A DNA stretch of 64,000 nt from Photobacterium leiognathi (GTDB lineage: Bacteria; Pseudomonadota; Gammaproteobacteria; Enterobacterales; Vibrionaceae): assembly GCF_030685535.1 (NCBI RefSeq), contig NZ_CP131599.1, positions 1,054,001 to 1,118,000 of the forward strand, in the 5' to 3' direction. Shown in pieces: positions 44,160-52,516 of the stretch (position 1 is the first letter of the stretch; each line of letters opens with the position of its first letter). Made by a program: the position numbers and the translations under genes. Under the pieces are notes generated by a model, which had not been told where the DNA came from, did no database searches, and worked only from the letters and a program-made list of their open reading frames with translations.

Positions 44160-45631
44160 GCCTCGCTGCCAGTTGATGATTTCAGCGCATCACCCAAGAT
44201 GTTCTTTAACTGATTACGTAATTCTGTGATCTCTTGTTGCTGCTGTTGGTAGCTTGCCAATAGCTCTTGGGGATCATGAGCAATCACTTCTTCTTGGTGC
44301 GGATTTTTAATGTCTAAGTTGAAGTTACGCGCAATAATGTCTTCAATCGAGACTTTCCACGCATGTTCATTTTCAACACGTGTTGCAAAACCGTCCGCTT
44401 CATTGCCCCACCAATCAATCTCTTGCTGGAACTCTTCAAACTTCATTGGTTTGGTTTTGCTGTAGTTCTTCACACCTTCAGGGTATGGGTGCTCATAGAA
44501 CCATACATCTTTGGTTGGTTTGCCTTTAGTGAAGAACAGAATGTTGGTTTTAATGCCTGTGTATGGGTTAAATACCCCATTTGGTAAACGCACGATAGTG
44601 TGTAGGTTACATTCTTCCGTCAGCATTTTTTTGATTTTGGTTTTAACGCCTTCGCCAAACAGCGTACCGTCAGGCAATACCACGCCTGCACGACCATCTT
44701 GATCTAACACTTCTACAATCAGTTGTAAGAACAGATCGGCGGTTTCACGGGTTTGCATCTCGGCTGGGAAGTTCTTTTCAATGCCGTCTTCTTCCGTACC
44801 ACCAAATGGCGGGTTGGTCGCAATCACGTTAATGTTGCTGTCCCAGTTCGCCAACGGTTTGTTTAAGGTATTACCATGTTTGATTTGCACTGGTACTTCA
44901 ATGCCGTGCAGCATCATGTTAGTAGTACATAACAAGTGCGGTAGCTGTTTCTTTTCAACACCGTGAATTTGGGTTTGCAGTGTTTGGTGATCTGCTGCGG
45001 TTTTCACGTAATGTTCTTTAACGTGATCCACTGAACAAGCAAGGAAACCACCCGTACCACATGCTGGATCCATAATGGTTTCACCCAGCTTAGGATCAAG
45101 GCGATTAACAATAAATCGCGTTACCGCACGAGGCGTATAGAATTCACCCGAATTACCTGCGCTTTGCAAGTCACGAAGAATTTGCTCGTAAATATCACCG
45201 AATAAGTGACGCTCTTTTGAATCGGTAAAATCAATTTCGTTAAGCTTATTGATCACTTGGCGAAGCAATGTGCCGTTTTTCATGTAGTTAAAAGCATCAC
45301 TGAATGCCGCTTTTACAACTAAACCACGGGGATTCTTCTCGCCATTAACGGGCATATTTTTAAGATGATGGAACAAGTCATCATTCACAAACTCAAGTAA
45401 CTTTTCGCCTGTGATCCCTTCAGCATCTGCAGCCCAGTTACGCCATAAGTATTTTTCGTTTATCGGTGCTTGGTAATCATCTTGTTCAAGTTCTAGCTCT
45501 TCTTCCTGAGCATCGAAAACTTTAAGGAATAATAGCCATGACATTTGACCAAGGCGCTGTGCGTCACCATCTACACCTGCGTCTTTACGCATAATGTCTT
45601 GAATAGATTTAATTACGGAACTGATAGACAT
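44156..45631 (-). CDS. hsdM: Type I restriction DNA methyltransferase HsdM
   Basis: 491 residues. An N-terminal HsdM helical domain (~1-130) is followed by the adenine-N6 methyltransferase core: SAM-binding DPACGTGGFL (~188-197) and catalytic NPPF (273-276). A glutamine-rich coiled coil ends the protein (YQQQQQEITELRNQL). With HsdS it methylates host target sites; with HsdR it forms the nuclease. It is 176 bases after hsdR, with a terminator in the gap, and probably has its own promoter near 45,650. Confidence 0.95.
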   Translation of the reverse strand: MSISSVIKSIQDIMRKDAGVDGDAQRLGQMSWLLFLKVFDAQEEELELEQDDYQAPINEKYLWRNWAADAEGITGEKLLEFVNDDLFHHLKNMPVNGEKNPRGLVVKAAFSDAFNYMKNGTLLRQVINKLNEIDFTDSKERHLFGDIYEQILRDLQSAGNSGEFYTPRAVTRFIVNRLDPKLGETIMDPACGTGGFLACSVDHVKEHYVKTAADHQTLQTQIHGVEKKQLPHLLCTTNMMLHGIEVPVQIKHGNTLNKPLANWDSNINVIATNPPFGGTEEDGIEKNFPAEMQTRETADLFLQLIVEVLDQDGRAGVVLPDGTLFGEGVKTKIKKMLTEECNLHTIVRLPNGVFNPYTGIKTNILFFTKGKPTKDVWFYEHPYPEGVKNYSKTKPMKFEEFQQEIDWWGNEADGFATRVENEHAWKVSIEDIIARNFNLDIKNPHQEEVIAHDPQELLASYQQQQQEITELRNQLKNILGDALKSSTGSEA

Positions 45632-45770
45632 GTTTTACTACTTTAGCTAACTGAAATTGTGGGGAATTATAACAGAGTAGATGTTGAAATAACTGATAGA
45701 TACCAGTCTAAATTGATAGGTATTTGCTCAGTTACGACAAATTACAAGTTACTCGACTAGTTTTAAAACA

Positions 45771-45801
45771 ACCCTTTCATACAAGTATGTGATGAAAGGG
45801 T
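45771..45801 (-). terminator. Terminator downstream of hsdR
   Basis: Perfect 10-bp stem ACCCTTTCAT / ATGAAAGGGT with an 11-base loop, followed on the minus strand by TTGTTTTAAAA. It starts 6 bases after the hsdR stop and separates hsdR from hsdMS, so the methylase genes can be expressed separately from the nuclease. Confidence 0.7.
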
Positions 45802-45807
45802 CATCGT

Positions 45808-48267
45808 TTATGCGGATTGATCTAATTGAGGCTGATAGATAGCGGCTTCTAACTCATTAACTGCTTCTAAATATTGCGGTTTACCACCAAAGCCTTTATT
45901 AATGATTTCTTTTGGACGACCCATTTCATCAAATGGTTTTACTTTTAGAACGTGAATATTTTCAATCTCTTGCACACCTTCATCGGCGTACTTTTCAAGT
46001 AGATTATTCAACACATGCTGCGCTGTTTCACCGTACTTAGTAAAGTAATTACGCTTTTTAACGTTCTCTGCACGCTCTTTTCGGGTTAGTGGTGGCTGGT
46101 CGTAAACGACATGACAAATCATATCGAATGGATCCATTTCTTTACCCACTTCTTGCTCTAAAGCATCCCAAATAATGCCAAGCTCAGCTAATTCATCAAT
46201 AATCGCTTGCTTGCGATCGGCATCATTCCAACGCTTGGTAAAATCATCTAACGAGGAAAATTGCGTTGCCATGGCTTTACGTGTGTAGTCTTTGAATGAC
46301 TCTGTCACTAACTTGCCATCACTATCGTAATATTGCACACGCTCAGCAATTTTAGTGACGGTGACACCTGATACATGGAATTTCTTCACTTCTTCCTGAA
46401 CCGGTTCATCTCCACCTTGCGGTGTATTGTCATCTCCCGAGGGCGTATATGGCGGTGGTGTCGGCTCTAAAATTGTATTCGGATCAATATCATCATCGTC
46501 AAACGGTGTTTCTAACGTATCTTCGCCATCAATGCCATTGACAATATCATCCAGATCTTCTGGGTTTTCAAAGTCATCAGGCTTCGCCACTTTTACTCGC
46601 TCAGGTGTTCCATCAAAGCGTTCATCAGCAAATAGCTCTGTCGCTTTTTTGAAATCTAAAATCGAAAACCATAATTTTCCGTAGCGATCATCAATTCGTG
46701 TTCCACGACCGATGATCTGCTTAAACTTCGTCATCGATTTAATCGTGGTATCGAGAACAACTAATTTACACGTTTTTGCATCAACCCCTGTGGTCATCAA
46801 CTCTGATGTTGTTGCAATTACAGGGTATGCCTTTTTCGGGTTAATGAAATTATCTAGTTGAGCTTTACCAATTTCATCATCGCCAGTAATTTTCATCACG
46901 TACTTTTCATTCTTAGCCATTTGCTCAGGACAGCAGTTGGCAATGGCACGACGCATACGCTCTGCATGGTCAATGTCGTTACAAAAGACGATGGTTTTTG
47001 CCATTGGATCCGTACGTTTTAAATAGTTCGTGATGGTTTGAGCGACTAATTCTGTCCGCTCATCAATCACCATGGTGCGATCGAAGTCTTTCTGGTTGTA
47101 GATTCGATCTGTAATGGTTTCACCGTGTTTATCTTTTTGCCCTTTTGTTGGTCGCCAACCTTGTAAATCAACGTCTAAATCAACACGAACCACTTTGTAA
47201 GGGGCAAGGAAACCGTCTTCAATACCTTGTTTTAACGAATAGGTATAGACAGGTTCACCGAAGTATTCGATGTTAGAAACTTCATCGGTTTCTTTTGGTG
47301 TTGCAGTTAAGCCTATTTGAGTTGCAGAGCTGAAATACTCTAAAATCTCTCGCCATGCGCTATCTTCAGACGCACTACCCCGATGGCACTCATCCACAAC
47401 AATTAAATCGAAGAAGTCTGGACTGACATTCTTAAATATTTTCTTGTCTTCTTCTTGTCCAGTCATTGCTTGGTAAAGGCCAAGATGAATTTCAAACGCA
47501 GGATCGATACTACGATTACCAATTTTGGTCATTGCGGTATCAAACGGCTGAAAATCGTTATTTTTGGTTTGATCGACCAAAATATTACGATCTGCTAGGA
47601 AAAGAATACGTTTCTTAGTCCCTGATTTCCAAAGGCGCCAGATGATTTGAAATGCGGTATAGGTTTTACCTGTACCTGTCGCCATCACTAGCAAGATACG
47701 GTCTTCACCAGAAGATACGGCTTCAATAGTCTTATTAATCGCATTTAATTGATAATAACGTGGAGACTTACCACTACCATCGTCATAGTAATCTTGCGTG
47801 ATCAATGGTAATTGCGTAGCAGTATAGCCTTTCCATTGGCAGTACTTTTCCCAAAGCATTTGTGGGGAAGGAAAATCTTCTAAACTAATTTCAGACTCTA
47901 GCTTTGCTGGATTTGTTTTATCGTGAAATATAAAACCATCACCATTACTGGCAAAGACGAATGGAACTTCAAGCAATGATGCGTAATCCAACCCCTGCTG
48001 CATGCCTTTGCCGATCTCGTGCTTGTTAGCCTTAGCTTCAACAACGGCAAGTGGAATACTCGGCTTGTGGTACAACACAATATCGGCCGATTTCACTTTT
48101 TTACGAGCCGCAATCTGCCCACGTACGACGACCTTACCATCTCGTAATTTTACTTCCTGGCGTATTTGCGTCATATCATTCCAGCCATTAGCTTTAATAG
48201 CTGGAAGGATAAATTTAGAAATAATGTCGGCTTCAGAAAGCTGAGATTTGGAAAATTTTTCGACCAT
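45808..48267 (-). CDS. hsdR: Type I restriction endonuclease subunit HsdR
   Basis: 819 residues. N-terminal PD-(D/E)XK nuclease domain with Asp62 and the E77-A-K79 motif, superfamily II motor with ATGTGKT (196-202), DECHRG (~290) and LTATP (~315), and an acidic linker near residue 600 before the C-terminal HsdM-binding region. It uses ATP to translocate and cut unmodified DNA at a distance. Size and N-terminal sequence fit the EcoAI-like subgroup. It heads the hsdR-M-S-DUF262 series. Confidence 0.94.
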   Translation of the reverse strand: MVEKFSKSQLSEADIISKFILPAIKANGWNDMTQIRQEVKLRDGKVVVRGQIAARKKVKSADIVLYHKPSIPLAVVEAKANKHEIGKGMQQGLDYASLLEVPFVFASNGDGFIFHDKTNPAKLESEISLEDFPSPQMLWEKYCQWKGYTATQLPLITQDYYDDGSGKSPRYYQLNAINKTIEAVSSGEDRILLVMATGTGKTYTAFQIIWRLWKSGTKKRILFLADRNILVDQTKNNDFQPFDTAMTKIGNRSIDPAFEIHLGLYQAMTGQEEDKKIFKNVSPDFFDLIVVDECHRGSASEDSAWREILEYFSSATQIGLTATPKETDEVSNIEYFGEPVYTYSLKQGIEDGFLAPYKVVRVDLDVDLQGWRPTKGQKDKHGETITDRIYNQKDFDRTMVIDERTELVAQTITNYLKRTDPMAKTIVFCNDIDHAERMRRAIANCCPEQMAKNEKYVMKITGDDEIGKAQLDNFINPKKAYPVIATTSELMTTGVDAKTCKLVVLDTTIKSMTKFKQIIGRGTRIDDRYGKLWFSILDFKKATELFADERFDGTPERVKVAKPDDFENPEDLDDIVNGIDGEDTLETPFDDDDIDPNTILEPTPPPYTPSGDDNTPQGGDEPVQEEVKKFHVSGVTVTKIAERVQYYDSDGKLVTESFKDYTRKAMATQFSSLDDFTKRWNDADRKQAIIDELAELGIIWDALEQEVGKEMDPFDMICHVVYDQPPLTRKERAENVKKRNYFTKYGETAQHVLNNLLEKYADEGVQEIENIHVLKVKPFDEMGRPKEIINKGFGGKPQYLEAVNELEAAIYQPQLDQSA

Positions 48268-48389
48268 GTGACTTTCATTCCATCTGTTATTGCAGATGAT
48301 TATATAACAAAGTTCATATGATTGTAGTATTTGATCGTAACAAGATTTGTTATTTATGTTGTTTGATCACATAGTTAGCTTCACTTTAA

Positions 48390-49766
48390 TTAACTAAAAG
48401 CTGCAATTACTCGCTCTCTATATTGCCCTAATTTGATACGTTCAGATTCTTGATAAATCATTTCACTGCTACTGTTAGAACTATTTGACACTTCGTCTTC
48501 CCAATCAATTAAAAGTGAAGAAAAACCACTATCTGAAGTCGTACTACTTTCATTGGCTTTTATTTTCCTGTTACTAATGATGCATTTGACAGACTGAGCA
48601 GCATCGATATACATACAAGACTCTGGTATATCTTGTTCTATACGTTCAGCAAACTCGACCAAATTACTTTCAGCAAATGTATAAAACCATGCATCTTGAT
48701 TAACGCTATTCGTTACACGCAAAATACGCCCCAATACCTGTCTAAAATATAACTCGGTTTTAACCGCACTTAAGTGACAACAAACTTGAAGTCTTGGTAT
48801 ATCAGTACCTTCACTAATCATTCCCACACTGACTATCCATTGTGTTTTATCATTTCTAAAACGTTGAATTTCTTCCATTGGAGATTGATGGTGATAAGTA
48901 ACGATAGAAACAGTTTGCTTAAGTTCAACATCTAACAACTTTTGTATCCATTTAGCGTGTGATACTGAAGCTGCAACAATCAGCCCTGCTGCATTCGGTG
49001 TTCTTTTTCTAATCTCGCAGAGCTTTATACAAGCCGACTTTAATATATAGATAACAGCAGCCTGATTATGGATAATCGATTGATATGACGCTTTTGTATG
49101 TTGAAGTAAGTCAGCAATTGATGAAAATGAGTGACTAGATTCATCTTTAATCGATAAACCTTCATTATCAACTAATACAATCTTAGGCCGACGACAGACA
49201 TTATCTTTAACAGCTTGATTTAATGTATATTGATAATCACAGACTAACATTCCTTCAGGATCAGAATATTCCGCCATTGCTATGGGTAAACGATCAGAGC
49301 GCCAAGGCGTACCTGATAGGGCTAATGTATATTTAGCTAGTCGCTGTACTTTACATACGACTTGCTCTCCCCATGAATTACTTTTCCCATCTTCGTCAAA
49401 CGAACAATGATGGATTTCATCAAACACGACAAAAATTCGATATTTCTTTAATGTTTCCCAAAAAGAATCATCAAGATATTTGATGCTTTGGTATGTGTAC
49501 GATGCTCCTAAAGTTCCTAAGCCCCCACTAAACGCGCATGATAAATAAATTGAAAATGTCGCTTTGATTCCCTCTGCGACTGCAGAAGAAGGCGAAAAAC
49601 AGAGTACTAAGTCTATTTCATCATTATTCAATAATGATTTGGCGACATCCGCGGCCATGATTGTCTTTCCAGCACCTGGAGTCGCTTGGCAAAAGAAGTG
49701 TGAATGTCCATTGATATATTTATCTAACGCTTTATTAGCGCACTCCGACTGCCACAACCTCAGCAT
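48390..49766 (-). CDS. DEAD/DEAH superfamily II helicase
   Basis: 458 residues. Motif I TPGAGKT (~29-35), motif II DEIHH (~114), motif III SGTPWR (~153) and motif VI QVLGRILR (~342-349) are intact, so the NTPase should be active. A ~90-residue serine-rich tail follows without a recognisable nuclease. The start overlaps the preceding 175-residue gene by 7 bases, giving a two-gene operon under an XRE-type operator. Neighbourhood suggests anti-phage defence; no named system fits what I can see. Confidence 0.78.
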   Translation of the reverse strand: MLRLWQSECANKALDKYINGHSHFFCQATPGAGKTIMAADVAKSLLNNDEIDLVLCFSPSSAVAEGIKATFSIYLSCAFSGGLGTLGASYTYQSIKYLDDSFWETLKKYRIFVVFDEIHHCSFDEDGKSNSWGEQVVCKVQRLAKYTLALSGTPWRSDRLPIAMAEYSDPEGMLVCDYQYTLNQAVKDNVCRRPKIVLVDNEGLSIKDESSHSFSSIADLLQHTKASYQSIIHNQAAVIYILKSACIKLCEIRKRTPNAAGLIVAASVSHAKWIQKLLDVELKQTVSIVTYHHQSPMEEIQRFRNDKTQWIVSVGMISEGTDIPRLQVCCHLSAVKTELYFRQVLGRILRVTNSVNQDAWFYTFAESNLVEFAERIEQDIPESCMYIDAAQSVKCIISNRKIKANESSTTSDSGFSSLLIDWEDEVSNSSNSSSEMIYQESERIKLGQYRERVIAAFS

Positions 49767-50287
49767 AGGGACACCTTGCTATTTTTTACCTCCAAACGAT
49801 TTGTTAACGCATTAACTTTGCCCAAAAGTTTAGCGGAGCGTTCTTTAGCTGTATCAAAAAGCGGGATCAATATTTCCTCGTCATTAGGGAAACGATTAAG
49901 TAATGATTGGTATTCTTCTACTTCGCCCAGTGTTATTGCGAGCTCAGCTTCATACTCCTTTTTCTCTTGAACTAGGATTTCGATAATGTTGCCAACACAA
50001 TTTGATGTTTTTAGCTTTTCATCACTTTTTGGCGCAAAAGATTGAGCTCGAAATTTATCTGTTATTGAGTAACGTTTATCTCTTCTTTTGCCTAAAGATG
50101 TTAGCCATCCATTTTTTTCAAACGATAGAAGTTGTCTATAGACATATTGCCTTGCTTCTTCTTTATCAGTAAACGACATATCTTGACTCAGTAGCGCATC
50201 TCTAAGCTCTATCACCGAAAAATCATCCATCTTATTTTCAATCAATAGGTTAAACATATGAGCATTTATTTTGATGATTGTATTCAT
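49760..50287 (-). CDS. Winged-helix/coiled-coil protein partnered with the helicase
   Basis: 175 residues. The first ~75 residues look like a winged helix (VIELRDALLSQD, YVYRQLLSFEKNGWLTSLGK, RRDKRYSIT wing), and the rest is a helical coiled coil (~95-165, EYEAELAITLGEVEEYQSLL). It could be a DNA sensor or adaptor for the helicase encoded directly downstream with a 7-base overlap. Family not recognised; function inferred from coupling only. Confidence 0.62.
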   Translation of the reverse strand: MNTIIKINAHMFNLLIENKMDDFSVIELRDALLSQDMSFTDKEEARQYVYRQLLSFEKNGWLTSLGKRRDKRYSITDKFRAQSFAPKSDEKLKTSNCVGNIIEILVQEKKEYEAELAITLGEVEEYQSLLNRFPNDEEILIPLFDTAKERSAKLLGKVNALTNRLEVKNSKVSLC

Positions 50288-50309
50288 GTGTAAATTTATA
50301 CCAATAAAA

Positions 50310-50326
50310 ACTTAGGATTGCTAAGT
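50310..50326. promoter_or_regulatory. Operator O1 of the XRE/helicase module
   Basis: ACTTAG-gattg-CTAAGT, a perfect 6-bp inverted repeat with 5-base spacer, 23 bases upstream of the helicase-operon start codon at 50287. The same site recurs as O2; centres are 34 bp apart, about three helical turns. Confidence 0.68.
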
Positions 50327-50343
50327 ATACAAAAATCAGTAAA

Positions 50344-50360
50344 ACTTAGACAATCTAAGT
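50344..50360. promoter_or_regulatory. Operator O2 of the XRE/helicase module
   Basis: ACTTAG-acaat-CTAAGT, identical arms to O1 and part of a longer AACTTAGA-caa-TCTAAGTT palindrome. A further half-site CTAAGT (50385-50390) overlaps the GTG start of the XRE gene. The arrangement indicates repression of both divergent promoters by the XRE protein. Confidence 0.68.
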
Positions 50361-50388
50361 TATCTATAGGTTTAAAAGAAATGTCTAA

Positions 50389-50697
50389 GTGGAATACAAC
50401 AACCCCATTCCAGCGAGGCTCAAGGCTGCGCGTAAAAAAGCAAAAATCACCCAGAAGGATTTAGGGGTGAAAATAGGTATGGAAGAAAGCTCTGCAAGCG
50501 GCCGAATGAATCATTATGAAAAAGGGCGTCATGTACCAGATATTGGTACTTTGAAGCGTATGGCAGAAGAGCTAGGTGTTCCGCTGCATTATTTCTTCTG
50601 TGAGAATGAATTAAGTGCAGAACTTGTGTGCGCCATTGAAAAACTGAGTGATGAAGATAAAGCTGCGTTACTTGAAAAGTTGTGTTCCTCTAATTAA
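50389..50697 (+). CDS. XRE-family transcription regulator
   Basis: 102 residues starting with GTG at 50389; an in-frame stop directly upstream rules out a longer form, and there is no strong ribosome site. Cro/C1 helix-turn-helix (~10-65, with KITQKDLGVKIGMEESSASGRMNHYE as the recognition region, given here by its position 19-44), then a short helical tail (~70-100) that may dimerise. It is divergent from the helicase pair across two matching operators and is the likely controller of that pair and of itself. Confidence 0.85.
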   Translation: MEYNNPIPARLKAARKKAKITQKDLGVKIGMEESSASGRMNHYEKGRHVPDIGTLKRMAEELGVPLHYFFCENELSAELVCAIEKLSDEDKAALLEKLCSSN

Positions 50698-50778
50698 AGA
50701 AATCTTTTATCTTCTCTAAGACACTGTAACTGACTATCTATTTCAAAGTGCGATATTCAATACTTAGTACATTAATCC

Positions 50779-50822
50779 CGACAGAATCGCTTGGTAGTTA
50801 AGGTACGACAGAATCGCTTGGT
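50779..50822. repeat. 17-bp direct repeat
   Basis: CGACAGAATCGCTTGGT occurs at 50779-50795 and 50806-50822, identical and 27 bases apart. It lies after the XRE gene and before the terminator. It could be a protein-binding iteron pair or the trace of a site-specific recombination event. Confidence 0.65.
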
Positions 50823-50837
50823 GATCACAAATAAACG

Positions 50838-50858
50838 AAGCGAGTGGCTAACTCGCTT
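50838..50858 (+). terminator. Terminator downstream of the XRE gene
   Basis: AAGCGAGT-ggcta-ACTCGCTT, perfect 8-bp stem with a 5-base loop, followed by TTGCCCCTTT. Confidence 0.65.
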
Positions 50859-50929
50859 TTGCCCCTTTATGTGTTAGATCTTTTACTCATTCATATCGTG
50901 TTAACGTGATTTTGGATTAGTTATATTGA

Positions 50930-50945
50930 CTGTATATATAAACAG
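50930..50945. promoter_or_regulatory. LexA-like SOS box
   Basis: CTGTATATATAAACAG fits the gammaproteobacterial LexA consensus (CTG, ten AT-rich bases, CAG) almost perfectly. The next intact gene is 250 bases downstream, so it may control that gene or be left from a lost SOS gene. Confidence 0.5.
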
Positions 50946-51186
50946 TTTAATGAACCGTGGTGACTTTATTGCGTGAGTTCTGTTTTTAATAAGACTGATT
51001 AAATACATTTCTTACTTTTCATACCCTCTAACAAAGCGTTCAGTGTGATAAAGTGCTATCAACTTCATGATATATATAGATTATATCGATTATGATAAAG
51101 GTATTTTATGAGTATATTTTTGCGCGAAGGTAAGAATGCTTATTAATATACTGTTAGCAGTCTCATTGTCGTATCCTGAATAGGTC

Positions 51187-52170
51187 GTTATAGAATGAAA
51201 TATAAATTTACAATCTCAATATTTAGTCTTTTTGCCGTAATAATTTTACTTTTATATGTTAAAGAGTTCCATGGTGGGCTTTCCGATTCTCATTCAGTTT
51301 GGGGTGAATTTGGTTCTTTCTTTGGTGGTGTTCTAAGTCCGATAGTAAGTGTTCTTGCATTTATCGGTCTTCTGTACTCTATGGATCAAACTAAAGCACA
51401 GTTTAAACAACAAAGTGAAGAAAACTCCTTTTATTCTTTGCTAAATTTCCATCAGTCCAAGACTAATCAAACTGTATATAAAGGCTCTGTTGGTTTTGAT
51501 GCTTTCAAAGCTTTATCGGAACAATTCGATATTAGCTATAATGATTTTTGCTTTTCTTTTGCTAGAAGAAAAATTCAGGAAGATCCGACTGAACTTCCGA
51601 GCTTTGCCTACGATTTTCTATCCCGTATCATTGAAGAGCGTTCCCCTTTAAATGAAGGCACTGGGAGAGAGTTAGTTATTTACTACTTCGGGCTAAGTGA
51701 AAATAAAAATGAATTATTTAAAGGTCTATTTGATGCAAGTATCATAGATGATGATAAATCTAGAATTGAAGCAATTGGAGATACTCTAATAAGACAAATG
51801 AAACCAGATGATCGGGTTAAATTAATAGGGGAAATCTATAATAACTTTTACCACGATCATGGGCATATATTAGGGCATTATTTTAGAAACCTTTATTACA
51901 CTCTTCAGCTAGCAGACTCTACAGGCAAGAACGATTCATATGCAAATATATTAAGAGCGCAATTATCAAGATATGAGTTAAATCTATTATTTTACAATGC
52001 ATTGAGTAAGTATGGGTCGACCAAATTTAATGCACTATTAGTTAAATATAATATTCTTAATGGCTTATATAATTGGGATGTTTGCTACAAGCCAGAACCA
52101 GATGATTTAAAAAAAGACTTAGCTCTTTTATATTGCTCGAACTGCTAACAAGGAATTTAAGCGGCGTTAT
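51187..52170 (+). mobile_element. Orphan integron-cassette-like unit
   Basis: The unit starts with GTTATAG (51187-51193) immediately before the ATG and ends with a stop codon inside TAACAAGGAATTTAAGCGGCGTTAT-type sequence (52146-52170, key parts TAACAAGG and GCGTTAT). Vibrio cassettes start and end exactly like this, but the attC middle is missing, leaving only ~25 bases. No integron integrase is visible. Confidence 0.45.
51195..52148 (+). CDS. PutAbiC-type putative phage abortive infection protein
   Basis: 317 residues. Two N-terminal membrane helices (~5-22 and ~38-62) precede a cytosolic helical domain. HILGHYFRNLYYTLQLAD (~220-237) and YANILRAQLSRYELNLLFYN (~245-264) are the hallmark segments of the putative AbiC family, found mostly in mobile elements and integron cassettes. 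It probably triggers a membrane-linked abortive response to phage, though no mechanism is established. The gene seems to be the sole cargo of a cassette-like unit. Confidence 0.8.
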   Translation: MKYKFTISIFSLFAVIILLLYVKEFHGGLSDSHSVWGEFGSFFGGVLSPIVSVLAFIGLLYSMDQTKAQFKQQSEENSFYSLLNFHQSKTNQTVYKGSVGFDAFKALSEQFDISYNDFCFSFARRKIQEDPTELPSFAYDFLSRIIEERSPLNEGTGRELVIYYFGLSENKNELFKGLFDASIIDDDKSRIEAIGDTLIRQMKPDDRVKLIGEIYNNFYHDHGHILGHYFRNLYYTLQLADSTGKNDSYANILRAQLSRYELNLLFYNALSKYGSTKFNALLVKYNILNGLYNWDVCYKPEPDDLKKDLALLYCSNC

Positions 52171-52268
52171 CCCTACTTTTCCTAATACGTACCAGCTAAA
52201 ATAGAGCAAAGTGCCTAACAAACTTTTGTCCAAAAACGAGTTTAAAAGTCGCAAAACAACTTTGATAA

Positions 52269-52356
52269 GTAACTCTTACCATTTGTAAAAACATGAGAAA
52301 TTCAGGTTTAGTTTCTCATGTTTTTTCACTTAAAATATAAAAAAGCTAAGAGTTAC
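52269..52356. repeat. Nested inverted repeats at island right end
   Basis: Outer arms GTAACTCTTA (52269-52278) and TAAGAGTTAC (52347-52356) enclose an inner perfect 14-bp hairpin AAAAACATGAGAAA (52287-52300) / TTTCTCATGTTTTT (52312-52325). The inner hairpin with its T-run acts as a terminator; the outer repeat gives the whole a cruciform layout. The inner arm shares AAAACATGAGAA with the left end of the island. Confidence 0.6.
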
Positions 52357-52400
52357 CATAAAGCCATAGCGGGTAAAGGTTCTCTCACCTTTCTGAATAA

Positions 52401-52460
52401 GATAAGTTATTCGATGAAGTACGTAAAACGGTTATCGAAAGTGGCGAAATCGTACAGTAA
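52401..52460 (+). pseudogene. Probable 3' end of the interrupted amidohydrolase gene
   Basis: The last 19 codons before a TAA at 52458-52460 read as a protein C-terminus (VRKTVIESGEIVQ) and are followed by a strong terminator 22 bases later, with no start or gene in front. Orientation matches the amidohydrolase cut at ~31217. The middle ~300 codons would have been lost. I cannot verify the match without a database. Confidence 0.4.
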
Positions 52461-52482
52461 CTAATCTGTTATTAGTTAGATA

Positions 52483-52516
52483 TAGGGCAGCGAAAATATT
52501 CACTGCCCTATTTTTT
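52483..52516 (+). terminator. Intrinsic terminator
   Basis: TAGGGCAG (52483-52490) pairs with CTGCCCTA (52503-52510), loop of 12, followed by TTTTTT. It overlaps the end of the convergent acetyltransferase gene and suits the presumed amidohydrolase 3' end. Confidence 0.72.

Larger units (their letters stand above)
50698..51194. other. Gene-free stretch with direct repeat, terminator and LexA-like box
   Basis: No supported gene. It contains a 17-bp direct repeat (50779-50822), a strong terminator (50838-50858), a LexA-like palindrome (50930-50945) and, at the right end, the presumed left boundary of the PutAbiC cassette (51187). Confidence 0.5.
31215..52400. mobile_element. Defence island on an SE-like integrative element
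   Basis: The ~21-kb segment between the broken amidohydrolase and its presumed 3' end carries a four-gene recombination module at its left, a TnsD relic, a type I restriction operon with DUF262 genes, a helicase/XRE module and a PutAbiC cassette. The 12-mer AAAACATGAGAA is found at 31260-31271 and again at 52288-52299 (also inverted at 52313-52324), close to both proposed ends. Exact att sites cannot be fixed by eye, and the right part may be a separate insertion next to the element. Confidence 0.55.

Noticed and set aside
50381-50388. ATG at 50381 as start of the XRE gene
   Set aside because: It is out of frame with the helix-turn-helix coding sequence; an in-frame stop sits directly before the GTG at 50389.
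52462-52480. GTTAGAT near 52475 as an attC core site
   Set aside because: It matches GTTRRRY, but lies over 300 bases from the TAACAA end with no intervening attC symmetry; chance match.
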